Part shown: piece by piece, positions 1 to 12,639 of the stretch
How positions within the stretch are numbered: position 1 is the first letter of the stretch
Layout of the letters: each line of letters opens with the position of its first letter
Assembly (NCBI RefSeq): GCF_002775205.1
Contig: NC_036450.1
Location: 8,616,479 to 8,680,478 of the forward strand
Origin: Xiphophorus maculatus
Lineage: Eukaryota > Chordata > Actinopteri > Cyprinodontiformes > Poeciliidae
Length of the DNA: 64,000 nucleotides
Reading direction: 5' to 3'
Notes under the pieces: model-generated
Told to the model about the DNA's origin: nothing
Databases searched by the model: none
What the model saw: only the letters and a program-made list of their open reading frames with translations
Position numbers and translations under genes: made by a program

Positions 1-264
1 TTGAGTGCATATAGATGCATGTGTGCCCCTGAGTACTCTTGTGCATTTGTGCATAAATGTGTGCATTTGTTAACTTGAGTTCAGAGGTGTGTTATATCAT
101 GGTCATTGCAGAATTTCTGCTGAATTTCGTTACACCATCTGCTAGGGTGCAGAGCAAAACTGTTTATACCTTTTAAATTTCTCACGTTTTATATAAGTTG
201 TTTTCAGGATAAGCACAGCTGTGTTATGTGGTTGTCACAGTTTTATTAGATAACAATCAATCAG

Positions 265-1135
265 AATTGTGAAGATCAAGGCACGGAGCGGATAGGTCAG
301 GGACAAGGTTGTGGAGAAGTTAAAACAGGGGTAACTTCTAAACCAATGTCCTATAATTTAAACATCTGACACCGTACTCTGTAATTCATCATCCCAAATG
401 AAAAGCGTATGGTTCAACTGCAGGTTTGGCAAAGGGAGCAGAAGTCAGAGAAGCCGCCAAGAGATCCAAAGCTCAGGCTGGGATAGCTGTGGAAAACTCA
501 GTTATTACTTACAACTTCCACAAATCTGACATCTATGCAACAGTGACAAGAATATTGCCATGGTTTAGAGAGAAAGGCATGTCGAGGACACACCAAATAA
601 GAAGTTGCTTTTGTTTGATCAGATCAAAACACAACATTTTGGCCTGTATGCACAAAGCCATAGGTGTAATCATTTTGTTTCTTTCCTGTGTTCCTAAGTC
701 TTAAGTCCTTGAGTCCTTCAGACTTAAGGACTTAGTGCATTGACTATTTGTTCAATGCACGCTTAATTAAATAGTCTTGGTCTCTATTTGTAATCTCTGA
801 GGTTTCAATACATTTTCATCAAAGGAAGAAACCTAAAACTTTTACTCATTTTGAAAACACCATACCCAAAGTGAAACATGGCAGTGGCAGCATAATACCA
901 CTGCCATTAGGGAGAAGAAAGTTGATCAGTTGATGGAAAAATGGATGAAGCTAAAACCATGACAATAATACTTACAAAGGAGCTGCAGACTGGATTGGAA
1001 GTTCTCCTCTATTTCTACTAAAGGAAATTTAAAGGCATCATTTCCTTCATTTTACAAAGCATTGTAATACTTTGTGTTGCTCTATCATGTAAAATTCCAA
1101 TAATGTTTGTGGCTGCAACATGACAACATTTTATT
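265..1135 (+). mobile_element. Decayed Tc1-like DNA transposon, transposase remnant
   Basis: The stretch resembles the common fish Tc1-like element in order: the start of the transposase region (gaagatcaaggcacg, then ggacaaggttgtggagaag), a middle block with aggcatgtcgaggacacacc, the hallmark gtgaaacatggcagtggcagc near 873, and gttgatggaaaaatggatg near 930. An inverted-repeat-like end follows (actttgtgttgctctatcatg) at 1070-1130. Stops and frameshifts are frequent, so it is dead. The 92-residue open frame at 426-704 is only a surviving fragment. Recognition is from remembered consensus, not alignment. Confidence 0.75.
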
Positions 1136-2789
1136 CAGTGTAACTCATTGTAAAACGGCACTAAGGGATTTAACCAATACCAGAAGAAAGATGAAAAGAA
1201 GTTTCACCAACAATAGAGTATCAAGCATGATGGGACTCCTCAGACAATAAGATATTGTCCTTTTCTTTTGTTCCCCTTTTTTATACAGTTCCATAGGCGT
1301 AACATGTTATGGATGTAATCTCTAAGAGGATTCTCTCTGCTTGGTATCATGGTACATGTTAATTTCAGCTCTTTATTTTTCATATGGAAACAGACCAGAG
1401 ATCTCCCGAGCATGCCAGCCAATTATAATCAATTCACCCACAATCCCCCCCTCAAACCTCCTTCTATAGCTAATCTGCCATGTTGGTCATTGTCATCTGA
1501 TCATGTGTGACCTTGGCTGCTCCTTAGCTGGTGCAGGCAGCGTAGCAGCAAACGTACATTACCAGGCTGTTAAGTTTTAGTTTTTGTGGTTATCAGGTTT
1601 TACCAAAAGTGTTGTCCGATAATAAGATGAGATTTAATTGGTGAAATGACAGCATCTTGTTTTTAGTTTAAGGTTGAACTACTTCATGAAATAAAACTGG
1701 TAAATAAATTTGGAACAACAGACTAAAGTTCTGTCTCCTAATTTGGTTTAAGAATCACTTCAATGAAAGAAAGTAAATGTAAATGTAAAGCATCTTCCGT
1801 TACAGCTGTGCATGAGCCTCAGAGCAGCTTAGCCAATGCGACATGACATGCAGCAATGGTGTGCTCATTCAGGGGCAATTCACTCCACATCTATGAAACC
1901 TATAGCCATAAATATCCTGCGTTGTATCCCTTTACTTTCATTTCAGCTCAGTTCAAGCAGAAACAAAAATAAAATGGTTATGTCATTATTATTTTCCAAA
2001 ACTTTCGTTGCAGCCTCATCTGTCAGTGGGCCTTCCTCACCCTTCTCTCACCCCCCCAGGCCTAGCTTGATCTGTCTGCGCTTGCTCCTCATTAACACAT
2101 GAATACAGACGAGGAAGGGGCCTGCTATGGCGTGGACGCCAACAGAAGGCAGCAGATTTGCAATTCAAACTGCTGACCATCAACACCCCCACCCGTCTCA
2201 ACTCCCGCTTCATCCCTGGGATACTCGGAGGTTCAAACTGTCTGCAGGATGATTGATAATGTGCGTAAGAAGGGCAAGACGAACTGAGCGGACAGATGTG
2301 GTTTCACTGTTTTACGTCATACTTCTGCTCACTTTACAAAATCAGAAGATTTTGTCACTGGAGCAATGGACTTAAGTTGTTGTAATTATTAATATTTTTT
2401 TCATATTAAAGAAAAGAAAATGGACCCATTAAAATTAGTCTACAAGAACCTCATGAGCTGTGACATTTGGGTGTGACATGACAGGAATTAGAAAGCTCTG
2501 CCAAGGTGATAACTCAAAGCTGAAAAAGAAAAAAACTTTTGTGAGTAAAATCTGGACTAGACATGAAATCATCCAAATTTCCTAACCATGCAAATCACTT
2601 CCATAGTGGAACACAGGTTTCAAACCACTGATGAAATAATAACAAGTGATGATATATCAGCAATCCTCTGGAGAATTTCACATTTTATAATGCAACACCT
2701 ACTGTTTACTCCACAAGCTTTTGCTTTTAATTTTGGCCCATTTGTCCCGACAGACCTGGTGTTACTGAATCAAGTTTAGAGGCAGTTTT

Positions 2790-3015
2790 GCTTAGACACG
2801 TTATAGCTCTGTCCTGTCCATAAATGTTTTATGGGCTTGAAATTGGGATTTTCTGATAGCCATTAAGAAACATTGACTTTGTTGTACTTGAGTCACTTTG
2901 CAATTTATTTAGCTGTGTACTCAGTATTTCAAAGTAATGTTCTTTTTGTCATGATGGCATCTATTTTGTAAGATCATCAGTCCTTTTAACGCCACACAAC
3001 ATGATGCTGCCACCT
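2790..3015 (-). mobile_element. Tc1-like transposon fragment, reverse orientation
   Basis: Read on the - strand, this carries the Tc1 hallmark (ggtggcagcatcatgttgtg). On the + strand it shows the neighbouring words aaacattgactttgttgtac, gagtcactttgcaatttatt and catgatggcatctattttgt, in the order of a fish Tc1 family different from the copy at 265-1135. No open frame survives. Confidence 0.65.
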
Positions 3016-3299
3016 GTGTAATTTTCAGTAAGGATTATTGTTTAGCTTTATCTCAATGCAATAAAGACAAAAACAAGCAAACAAACACAAAACGGAAGCT
3101 CCTATCTACATTCTGAACAGATTATTGGAATGATTGTGCTCTATATTATCTTCATAAATACATAACGCTTTTTTTAAAAAAACGATTAAATGAAAAGGGG
3201 AATAAAATGTTTGATGAATAACAATGAATATCATGAATCTAATATTCAACAGGTAAAATAAAAAGCCATACCTTATTTCACTCGAAAAGAAAATGAAAA

Positions 3300-3400
3300 T
3301 GAAATGTCCTTCGAATTGAGAGTAGCCATGGTTACAGAACGGCGACTGAATACGTTACTTCCGCCTTCGCCTTCCGTCACTTCCTGCATGTGCGGACAAC
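3300..3400 (+). promoter_or_regulatory. urm1 core promoter and 5' UTR
   Basis: The 100 bases before the urm1 ATG are CpG-richer than the flanks. They contain several ETS-type TTCCG/CTTCC boxes (about 3357-3385) and no TATA box. The ATG itself lies in a YY1-like CAACATGGC element. This is a usual layout for a ubiquitously expressed short gene. The transcription start is inferred, not seen. Confidence 0.5.
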
Positions 3401-6400
3401 ATGGCAGCCCCCGTTGCTGTTCATCTGGAGTTTGGGTAGGTACATTTTAAACTTTCCTCGATTGTATGTGTTTAGTTTTCTGAAACTGACAAACTTATAT
3501 GTTCACTCGGAATATATTATTCTCGTAAACCTTGACTGCCTTTGGCTGTTTATTGCGTCAACGGAGCAGAAAACAGTTCGGACACCTTGCAGATACATTT
3601 TCTCAGAGCAACAACATAACAGAACATGTACTTTATTGCCTACATGGACATTTTGCAAGTCAGCTGATCTCCGCATTTCAGTCGAATCCGACCAGTCTGC
3701 ACATACGGCCTGTCAGCTGTTAACAGAGCTGATAACTGTGCTTAATGAGCCCTGCCGAGAAGCATCAGCACTGAGAGGCTGCTAAAAAGCACCACAAAGA
3801 CCTCAAAACAAACCCTCATTTAAACGAAAGTTGTGAGATTTAACTCTGTTTTAACTCCATTCATTCAGGTTGTTGAATTTATATTCTGGAAAGAACCTTA
3901 ATACAAAACATACGTTAGTGCCAACCTGTCAAAAGTCTGTTTAATTCGAAGAAAATTGACTCAGTCTGGAATTTTACGACGAATTACGACTGAATTAGTT
4001 AAAGAAAATAACAGTCTCAACTTAATATGCGGTCATATGAAAATAATAAAGTTGCAACATTTTCTTCTTTGAAAACTGTTTGGATATGTTTTAAAAGATT
4101 TAAAATTGTGACTTTTGACACATTTTGATACTTTATTTCTTTTAAACTGCAGATGTGAGTTTTGTTGACAATATAAATTCATAATGGTATAGAAACCTTA
4201 TTAAATATTTTAAACGTTGTATTAATAGTTTATTTAAAAATGTATGGAATATCTCTTATGAAGCTGTATTGCTTGCTGATCTATAACATCAGAATCAAAT
4301 TACAAAATATATGAATAAATGGCAGCGGATGGTACAATAGTTGCTCACTTTAGTATGTTGGTCATCTAGCAATGATTACAAAAGTTTTCATTGAGCCACT
4401 TACCCTTGTAATGAATGTTAGCACTTTTTAGAAAGGACTCAGTTTCATGAATCACATCAATGTCCTCCTTATAGAGGGTAACATTCTGTATAAAATTATG
4501 CAGAGATGTCTCCTCTTACAAGTGCTTTTAAACTTTTCAATCATTCACTGGGTCTCCATTGGAGCAAGGTAAGAATTAAGGGTCTGTTGGAACAGTGACA
4601 GGAGCTAACAAAGATTATCAACTGATTACTGGAAAAACACTGTTTCACTTTGACTGGATGCTTAACATGCCAAGAATTAAGTTTTGTCTGATTATACATG
4701 GCAGCCAGGAACAGAGCAACAAACTTCTTTTACGGATTGCAATTAATGAAACAACAACCAAAAAAGATTATGTAACTGGCAATCCAATCCAAAATACTTG
4801 AATGGGCTTTTTCTCAAGGCTGTAGCCATCCTTGCTCCTTGTACACCTATTTATCACACATTTTTCTTCCACTCAACTTTCCAATAGTCTGTAAACCAGG
4901 AGCTTCTTTTGCAAGTAACTTTTGTGGCTTACCCGACTTATAGAGCGTGACTTTCTGCTGAATAACTGTCTAGTCAGAAATCCCCATAATCGTCTGTCAT
5001 TATGCAACATTTCTGTAATTAAAATCCTGGTTTAGTCCTTATTTGTTATTTAAGCTTCCAGAGAAATTTGTCATTAGGTTTTTGGTGTATTTCAGTTTTA
5101 TTTTTAATATTTAACTCCTGGTTCTTTTATTTAGAGGAGGAGCAGAGCTACTTTTTGATGGTGTCAAGGAACATCATGTGACTCTACCGAGCCAGTCTGA
5201 ACCATGTGAGTACCACTTGTCACCTTAAAATACAGCAGTTAAAACTAAAAATAAGTCATCCAGTTCATATATAAACCTAGCTTTGACCTGGCCTCCTGTG
5301 CACCTGCTTAGTGTTACGATGCAACTTCATGTGTATCAGAACAAATCAGTGGTGATTAATTGTTTTCTATGTCGCAATAAGCAGCTATATTGCTTCCACA
5401 TCTGCTAGAGATTTGTTGCCCGTTGATACTTTTCAGGGTTGTAATTGCTACACTGTTTTCCTAAATAGCTTTATACTACAACTCAAAGCTCAAATAGTGA
5501 GCTTTGAGTTGAATCATTCGATAGTATCTGTATGTTTAGATTCATTTTCCTGCTTGAAGGAGAGCCTTCATCTCAGTCTCAAAGCTGTCTTTTACAGGAT
5601 TTTTAGCTAGTATATATGAGCTCCATCCATCTTCCCATCAGCTCTAACCAGCTTTGATATCTCCACAGCATGATGTGTTTCACTATGGGAGTGGTGCATT
5701 CAGGGTGATTTGCAGTGTTATGTTTTCCACCAAACCTAGTGTTTTGCATTAGAGCTAAAAGGGTCAATCTAACTTGACCACAGAGAAACTTAAAAAATAA
5801 AAAAATTTGTACTCTTGTTTATAAAAAAGCTATTGAACATACATGGTTACTGGGTATTTCAGATGTAAAGGGACTGATCCTTTACGTTGCATACCACAAT
5901 TTTCATATTTTAGTTGCAAAAAAAGAAAAGAAAATAAGCAAATTGAAAAATAATGCATCTTTTTCAATCCATTTTACTATCATAGAATATTTAATCCCAT
6001 AAAATCCCATTAAAACCCATTGAAGATTGTTCTTATATCATGAAAAAATGTAAACACATTCATATGATACAAGTACTGAGAGTCAGTGTATGTTGTCAAA
6101 AGACCAAATAATATCATTTAGTTCTCAGTTAAGCAAAAACCTTTGTGTTTGAAACATTAAAATAAGATTTTATTTTCATATGAACTCTCAAGTTCACACA
6201 TATATGTTGTAATTTTCACAAGACATAGAAGGGGCAAAAAAACAATAATAAAAATTTCTACTGAGCGATTTTTGTCTGTGTTCAGGACAAATAGGAGGAA
6301 TACACGCCTCTGCTTTTTGGCTAAACAATGGCTGTTCATGCAGGGTGCTGATGTTACCACGACAGCACAGAGACAAAAGTTGACCAGAACAGGGAATGTC

Positions 6401-7904
6401 TGACCTTGCTCCACCAGATGACCTGTAGGTCTCTGTGTGTGTTTGTCAGGAGCTTTGTTTCTTTTCAATAATAGTATCTCAAATCCTACATTTTCAGGCA
6501 GGCATTGTAAACATTTTGACTTTTTTTTTGCCTGAGCTTGGTGGTTTTGAGCAGACATCCAACCTGGCTGAGTTGGCTCGCTGATCTCTGAAAATATCCG
6601 TAACCTATATATATGAGGGTGTGTATGTGTGTGTGTGTATATGAGCACAGAGGGGGGATGCAGTGAAGGTTGATATAATTGGTTCTGAATCCTTCGTATT
6701 TCTTTTTTGACCCCGACCAATGATTGATGACCCTCAACTGAAAGACCCGTCCCCCCTCTTGTTTGCACACACACACAACAAAACCCCTATAGCCAGAGGA
6801 TCCCCCCAATTTTTTTAAAGTTTTGCCCATTACATCAGCAGATAGATGGAACCCCTCTCCTCTCCTTCCCCCTTGCACACACTTCACATGACGGTCGTAA
6901 TCGCATTAAAACGGAAAAGCGAAAAATGGAGTTGAATAAAGCGCGTTCGCAGAAGAAAAGGCTTTAGTATTAAATAAACATCAAAATGGCGCCTTTTCGC
7001 TCCCCTCCCCTTCTACACAGCTGTATCCCAGGGTGCACTGGGATCTTGTGACGCATGTTCTCCTCTATCATCTGCGTCTCTTCTCCTCTACCTGCACTGC
7101 AAAGTGTATTTGAAATTGTTCAAAGCTGAGACTTTTGCTGTTATTTTATTTCATTTAGCTGCCTGTTATTAAACCTATGTGACATTTTAGAGGAATTTAT
7201 ATTTATTTTACAAAAAAGCTAACCGGATTGTAGACACTTTGTTTTTATTGTGCAAGTATAATATGTTTGTCTGTGTTTCCTTAAAGAGAATGCAAAAAAA
7301 GAGGGCAAATGATAACGAGATAAGAGGGGAACTTTCATGTCTGGAGGGGTAGTGTGTGTGTAAGAGATGAAATGAAAAGGTAAATGGAAGAGAGTGAATA
7401 AGAGGTAATGGTGGAGAGAAATCCTAATAGTCAAAGGCAGAGGGCACAAAGAAGGAGTTATGATGGGTACAGTGATTGCTTCTGTTTTTAGCCCCGTAGA
7501 ACTGCAGGTCAGTAACCACCCGTTACTGAGAGTGTGTGTATGTGTGTGAGAGAAAGTGTGAGTGTGCATTGGTTGCAAAACATTGTCTCTTTTATTTATA
7601 TGGAAGTCATTATAAACTATCATGCAGTTCTGACTGGTCAGACGGCACTTTAGTTAATCTGAGTCTGAGGTTAGAAACCCAAATAATCTGCCGTGTGTGT
7701 CGTCCTTAAAGCTGCAGAGAACAGACAGAGGTAGGTTTTTAGAGCAAAGATTTATTTGATATGTTCAATATTTTATTTTGAATCAACAAAAATATAGAAA
7801 CACAAAACCCAAATCCCACTGAGTCTGGGGTAAAATCTGCATTAGAATAACACAAATCTTTAAACATAGGATTGTTTGTAGATTCAACCTTGTTTCACAC
7901 AAAA

Positions 7905-7953
<49 letters not shown>

Positions 7954-10900
7954 ATAACGAGATTTTTTTTGCATTTTCCTAAAATGATTTAATGAAAAAA
8001 TGTCTAAATATGAAGTAATCTCTGCTTGTTCTCCATCTCCTCACTAACAGCTTCCTGCTGCAGCTTCAACCTGCTCCTCACACCTGAATCCCTGTCCTCC
8101 TCCTCCTACTGCTGTATTCCACTCCTCCTCATTTATGCTCCCTCTCTCCATGTTTGAACCCCTCGTCTCCTCTGTTCTTTTGCGTGAAGCGGTCAAGTTC
8201 AGCGATTGAATTGAGTTTAATCTGTGTGTGTGTGCGGCTACCTGCAACTGTAGACCTGCGGACGAGCGATACTTGAGTCGCAGAGTAATACACAGTTATC
8301 AGGCAAAACCCATCTGAGGATTGTGGAAATTGTTGTTGTTTTCTTTGCTTGTCTGAGTATCTGTCCTCCTCTTATAAAATACATCTGAATACTCCTACAC
8401 CACATTAAATGTTAAAGGGAATGGTTGCTGTAACCATCATGGATTCACAGTTGCTCTTTTAGTGGGGATTTGTCCTTTAAGCCCTGCTTCCATTGCTCAG
8501 TCTGAGTGAGGTTCAGCCTATTGTTGAGACAAGGTCAGTCTGATTGTTGACGAGGTCAGACTAATAGAAAATGCAGGCGTGGCTTATAATTAAGCTAAAT
8601 GGAGAAGCCTTGCATTTAATATGTAGCAAAAATTCAGCAAAGAGAAAATTTGATTTCTTTTTTAATTCCAAGGAAAGAAACATGAAATTATTTAAAAATA
8701 GTCAATTAAAAAATTAATTCCAGCTTTTTTTAATGTACAATTTTTTATGAATTTTAACCCATTAAATTCAACATTAAGCCTCTAAGTATTTACATTCATC
8801 ATTGGTTTGACTTCTGCATTTAAAATAAATGATATTTGTGCTGCTGTTGACAGTTTATTCTAGACAACCTTCCCCCTTGCAACTAGCATCCCCCCCCTCC
8901 TCTACTTATACTCATAAATATACATACATGGGCGCAGATATTCGTGCACCCCCTGCCCCACCTGGTGCCTCCGTCGCGTCACATCGACCGGGAGGCTGGA
9001 ACCATGCACCTTGACCTCCAACCCCTGACCTGCGACCTGCGTTGTCTGCATGTGTTTGGGTTGCGTTTGTGTGTGTGTGACATAAATCTGTTCTCTGCAG
9101 CCACACTGCTGGGATCTTGCTTTTGTTCTTAGGGATAAAGGAAATGTTGAAGTTTTAGAAGACACCAGCTAAAGGTAAATGTTTTGGAGGGAGTGTGATG
9201 GAAATATGTGTCTGGTTTTCAGGGGACATGAAGCAGCTGCTGGTTTGGATCCAACGGAACCTGCTGAAGGAACGGCCTGAGCTCTTTGTTCAGGGAGACA
9301 CAGTGTGAGTGCACTTGACATACACTTGATCTGCGGACATTGGAAGCCTAAATACTCTCCACTAAAACATAATTTCTGGAATCTTATGTTAAAAACACAC
9401 ATTTTGTTGCAGGAGTTTGTGTTTAAGACCATTTTTTCCTGCGTGATTTGGTTTCAAGTTGGAGGCCTCAGTGTGTGGCGTGATAACGCCACACTCATGT
9501 TGTGCTGGTGTGTGTGGGGCTCTCTGCAGTCCTATAGGACTGGCTGACTTTTACAGCTGCCTTTGTTCGCTACTATTTATAGCACCGTCTAACCAATGAA
9601 TGGAGAAAAAGCTGGCCTACCTACAAACCTCACCGATTAGATTAAAGCTGGACATGTTGGCCGCATACATTTTCCTTTTTTTTTTTACCCAAAACCCTAT
9701 CATTTAGATCTATTTTAAGTCTTGTTGGACACTGGCAATTCTTGCTTTGTCCTTGATTGTTTTGCATGTTTTGTTTTTTATATGCGTGAGTGTGTGTGTG
9801 TTTGTTTTCCTCTTGCATTGCCCTTTCTTGCTGACGTCAGAGACGATCTGTGTGGTGGGTAGGAACACTATGAGAGCCATCATCAGTATATGCCTCCGGC
9901 ATTATCTCAGCATGCACATGACTTTAACTCTTTTAAAAACATCTGTTTGGAAGAGCTTGCTTTTAGCTCTGTCATAAGATATAATCCTCTACAACTTATT
10001 TATATGAAACTACAGATTTCCAGTCACACTTTTATTTATTTTTTTTTTACAAAATTCTTAAAAAGCGTATTTGTATGATTTGCTCCTCTTCGATGTCAGA
10101 ATCAACCAGCGTTTTACGTCAGCCTGCTGGGTCAAAGTTATGCTGTATGAAAAATTAATTATATCTATTTACAGTTTAATTAAATAACAAAGAATCCAGA
10201 TAAATATAAACGATGATTTCCAGAAAACTCTCTGTATACATCATACATTTCTGTGTCTATTATTTAGTGATTTGCATGCATTTTCTATGTAAATTACACT
10301 ATTTTTTTTTTTGTTGCACTCTTTATTGCTATTTTGATTCCACTGTTCTACATTTCATATGATATTAAAATAGTTGTCTATTTATTATTTAGCTTAGTAT
10401 TTTCTGTTGTAATAACATTCTGCCTGCCTGTTTTGTTGTTTTGAACCTCTGGAAAGCACTTTGTTTTGCATTTAGCTGTATGGAAATCAACAAAATGATT
10501 AAGAAAAACAGGAGACTTCTTAAATATTCATTGAATTAATATCAGAAAAACAAACAAAAGAGTTCATGTTTCTTAATTCACACAGCTCTAATGTGACCTT
10601 GAAAGAGCAAAGACTTGTCCTGCACTTATTATATATTGCACTGCAATTAAAAAAAAGGCAGAAAATATTTTAGACATGATATTGTTTCAGGGATATCCAT
10701 TGGTTATATTTTATTTCTAAGTGGAACTGGCGATGCTTAAATTGAAAGGACTCAATGGTAAATATTTCCGACACAGAAATCAATCTAGTTTAATATTTTT
10801 TTAGTAGATTCTTGGAGTGAATTTCAGAAGCAATTTCCAGTGAGCTATTTTTGATGTGAGGTCCTGCTCAGGGGTTGGAGGCGGTTGTTTTGGGTAACTA

Positions 10901-11630
10901 TAGGTATTTTTTGCGTTTCTGTGTGTTACTTTTGGGACAAGCGTTTGACTTGAAGCGGTGCGTTTTCCCACAGGAGGCCTGGGATCCTGGTGCTTATCAA
11001 TGATGCAGACTGGGAGCTAATGGTGAGTCCTTGGAGTCACGTTCACTGTCAAATGATGTGGGGTGGATTTAGGTGTGTACTTTTGTGTATGAGGGAGGGG
11101 AGTTACGGGAGGATGCCTGACATGTGTAACATATTGTCTGTTGATCATCAAATGATCTCAGATCGTGTAACTTAAACTGTACGTTCAAAACAGAGGAAAA
11201 TTATGACTTTTTAATTTGAGGGGGAGGGATAACCTGCATATTTGCTGATGCAGAGAATTGAGTTTGCTCGTTTTCTCCCAGTCAGTTATGGCTTCATAAA
11301 ATGTGGAAGCAGCTTGTCCTTGGGGTCTCATAGCTGAACACATATTTAGATGCACATGTGGCCTGAACGGCTCAGTTTTAAATGAATTGATCTGATTACA
11401 ACACTCGGCTCAGGGTGTAAATAAATTGAGAAGTTTGTCATTGATTGAACCCCACTGGGAGCACTGGTGGAATAGATATATTCATATTAATAAGCACAGT
11501 TATTTCTCCCTCATTTTCTGCCTGCAATAAGTATTGAATATTTTGTGTGTTTAAACATCAGGGGGAGCTGGACTATCAACTCTTAGACCAAGACAACATT
11601 GTATTTATTTCTACGCTTCACGGAGGATAA
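3401..11630 (+). CDS. urm1: Ubiquitin-related modifier 1 (Urm1), complete, 5 coding exons
   Basis: Urm1 is a small beta-grasp protein. As a C-terminal thiocarboxylate it donates sulfur for 2-thiolation of wobble uridine in cytosolic tRNAs (with MOCS3/Uba4 and CTU1/2), and it can be conjugated to proteins. Coding exons are 3401-3435, 5135-5205, 9223-9304, 10974-11022 and 11562-11630. All introns are GT-AG, and the phases join into one 101-residue frame, the same length as human URM1. Recognisable blocks are [12 protein letters not shown] at the N-terminus, GGAELLFDG in exon 2, [14 protein letters not shown] in exon 3, [14 protein letters not shown] in exon 4, and [20 protein letters not shown] at the end. 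The terminal Gly100-Gly101 is the activation site. The start ATG sits in an ACAACATGGC context, typical of TATA-less housekeeping genes. Intron 2 is about 4 kb and carries a Tc1 remnant. The identity rests on the reconstructed protein and on synteny with cercam. Confidence 0.96.
5479..5511. repeat. Perfect 14-bp inverted repeat, 5-base loop
   Basis: Arms 5479-5492 and 5498-5511 are exact reverse complements around AATAG in urm1 intron 2. Confidence 0.95.
5640..6065 (-). mobile_element. Tc1-like transposon fragment in urm1 intron 2
   Basis: From 5668 the + strand reads as the reverse complement of the fish Tc1 transposase region: ccacagcatgatg, tttcactatgggagtggtg, cattcagggtgatttgcag, gttttgcattagagc. 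It ends near 6055 in a terminal-repeat-like stretch with cccataaaatcccatt. The middle (about 5800-5990) is too diverged to place. It is intronic and non-functional. Confidence 0.6.
6800..7090. promoter_or_regulatory. CpG-richer segment in urm1 intron 2, possible internal promoter or enhancer
   Basis: This intronic segment departs from the AT-rich background. It has clustered CpGs (gaataaagcgcgttcgcag near 6935), a YY1/E2F-like AAAATGGCGCC (about 6983-6993), a C-rich stretch, and an inverted pair ATCCCAG/CTGGGAT around 7025-7045. It contains no supported exon. An alternative promoter or enhancer is an inference. Confidence 0.25.
7901..7953. repeat. Poly-A followed by an (AT)n microsatellite
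   Basis: Thirteen A residues run directly into about 20 AT dinucleotides, interrupted once by GT, in urm1 intron 2. It is simple sequence, probably polymorphic in length. Confidence 0.9.
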
Positions 11631-11896
11631 ATAACTAAAAGGACAGACATCACGATGTGTATACTACATATATAACAGTTCCAGACCTCTACACCCTTCA
11701 CTCCCCTTTCTGTTCTCACATGCAAAGAACAACTCTCCCTATTGGACGCTGATGACGCGTCAACGCCATCATGAAGTGCACAGCTGATACTGTGCAGCAG
11801 GAATGAGGGGAATTTCAGAGTTGGCTTCTGAAAACCTGGAATTGTGTGGAAGTCTTTGATCAAACAAGGCAGGTAAAAAGCCAGCCCAGAGTTTTC

Positions 11897-12192
11897 AATA
11901 AAGACCAGAATTGAAAAAGATATATCACTAAACTCTTGGACACTGAAACTCCTAAGTATGTGGAAACATAATCTAATTATTTTTTAACTCATGAGAAGAA
12001 AAAATTAAGATAATTACAGATTTGGTTGATATGTTAGTTAACTGTTTTCCTCTTTACAGCTATGCCTTACAGTATGTTATTCATCATGCAAGTACCCACA
12101 TTTTCTTAATTTTCTTTTCTTACTTTCATTGAAATGTATGTATTTTTTTTCATTTAAATGTATGTATTGTTTTCCAATAAACTGAAAATAAA
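11897..12192 (+). terminator. urm1 3' UTR with candidate poly(A) signals
   Basis: AATAAA hexamers occur at 11897-11902, 12176-12181 and 12187-12192, within 600 bases of the urm1 stop codon. The first would give a short 3' UTR of about 280 bases. The later pair would give about 570 bases. Which is used cannot be told from sequence. Confidence 0.5.
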
Positions 12193-12204
12193 TGGTTGAT
12201 AGAC

Positions 12205-12375
12205 TGAATTTATGTGGCATTTTTTCAGTCACACTGACTTCTCAAAACACTTCACACCAGAACCACAAATATACACACCTTCATAAACTGATACACAGAT
12301 TGCTCTAGGCAAGTTGAGGGTAGTGCCTTGCCCAGGGCACATTGACAGGTGGCAGGAGACTAGATTCACACCCAC
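12205..12375. repeat. Interspersed repeat tail (SINE/LINE-type, fish)
   Basis: The segment contains the word series typical of a widespread fish retroelement tail: tgtggcattttttcagtcac, cacttcacaccagaacc, and gccttgcccagggcacattg, followed by gacaggtggcaggag. It lies just past the urm1 3' end and next to a trinucleotide repeat. The family name is not assigned. Confidence 0.5.
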
Positions 12376-12386
12376 ATACACTGACT

Positions 12387-12387
<1 letters not shown>

Positions 12388-12427
<40 letters not shown>

Positions 12428-12449
12428 AATAATAATAATAATAATAATA
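12388..12449. repeat. Palindromic (TAT)n/(AAT)n microsatellite
   Basis: A run of TAT triplets switches at about 12425 to AAT triplets. The two halves are therefore reverse complements, and roughly 25 bases on each side can form a perfect hairpin. Confidence 0.95.
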
Positions 12450-12639
12450 GTTTTTATTTCAAAGCAGGAATATCTGACAATACAACAAAAAAATTAATAA
12501 GATTGAAAAAGCAATTAGTAGTGATCCATTTATACAGTTTGCAGCTAAATAATTTATTTTATTGTATATTTCCAAATAGAATTTTTTCAACCTATGATAA
12601 ATTACAAAATGAAACAAATATTTTAATCAAATTTTTGCA

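Noticed and set aside
2078..2260. Open stretch with a plausible peptide (RQQKAADLQFKLLTINTPTR)
   Set aside because: It has no ATG and no in-frame splice acceptor; the pyrimidine tract at 2040-2059 leads to stops in all frames. No family is recognised. Probably chance.
3390..3785. 131-residue open frame starting at ATG 3390, overlapping the urm1 start
   Set aside because: It is out of frame with urm1 and runs through the donor into intron 1. It has no recognisable domain. ATG 3401 gives the true Urm1 N-terminus.
6157..6887. Overlapping - strand frames of 205 and 133 residues
   Set aside because: They overlap each other, contain translated CA-repeat (THTHTHPH) and lie in urm1 intron 2 next to a Tc1 remnant. 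No domain is seen.
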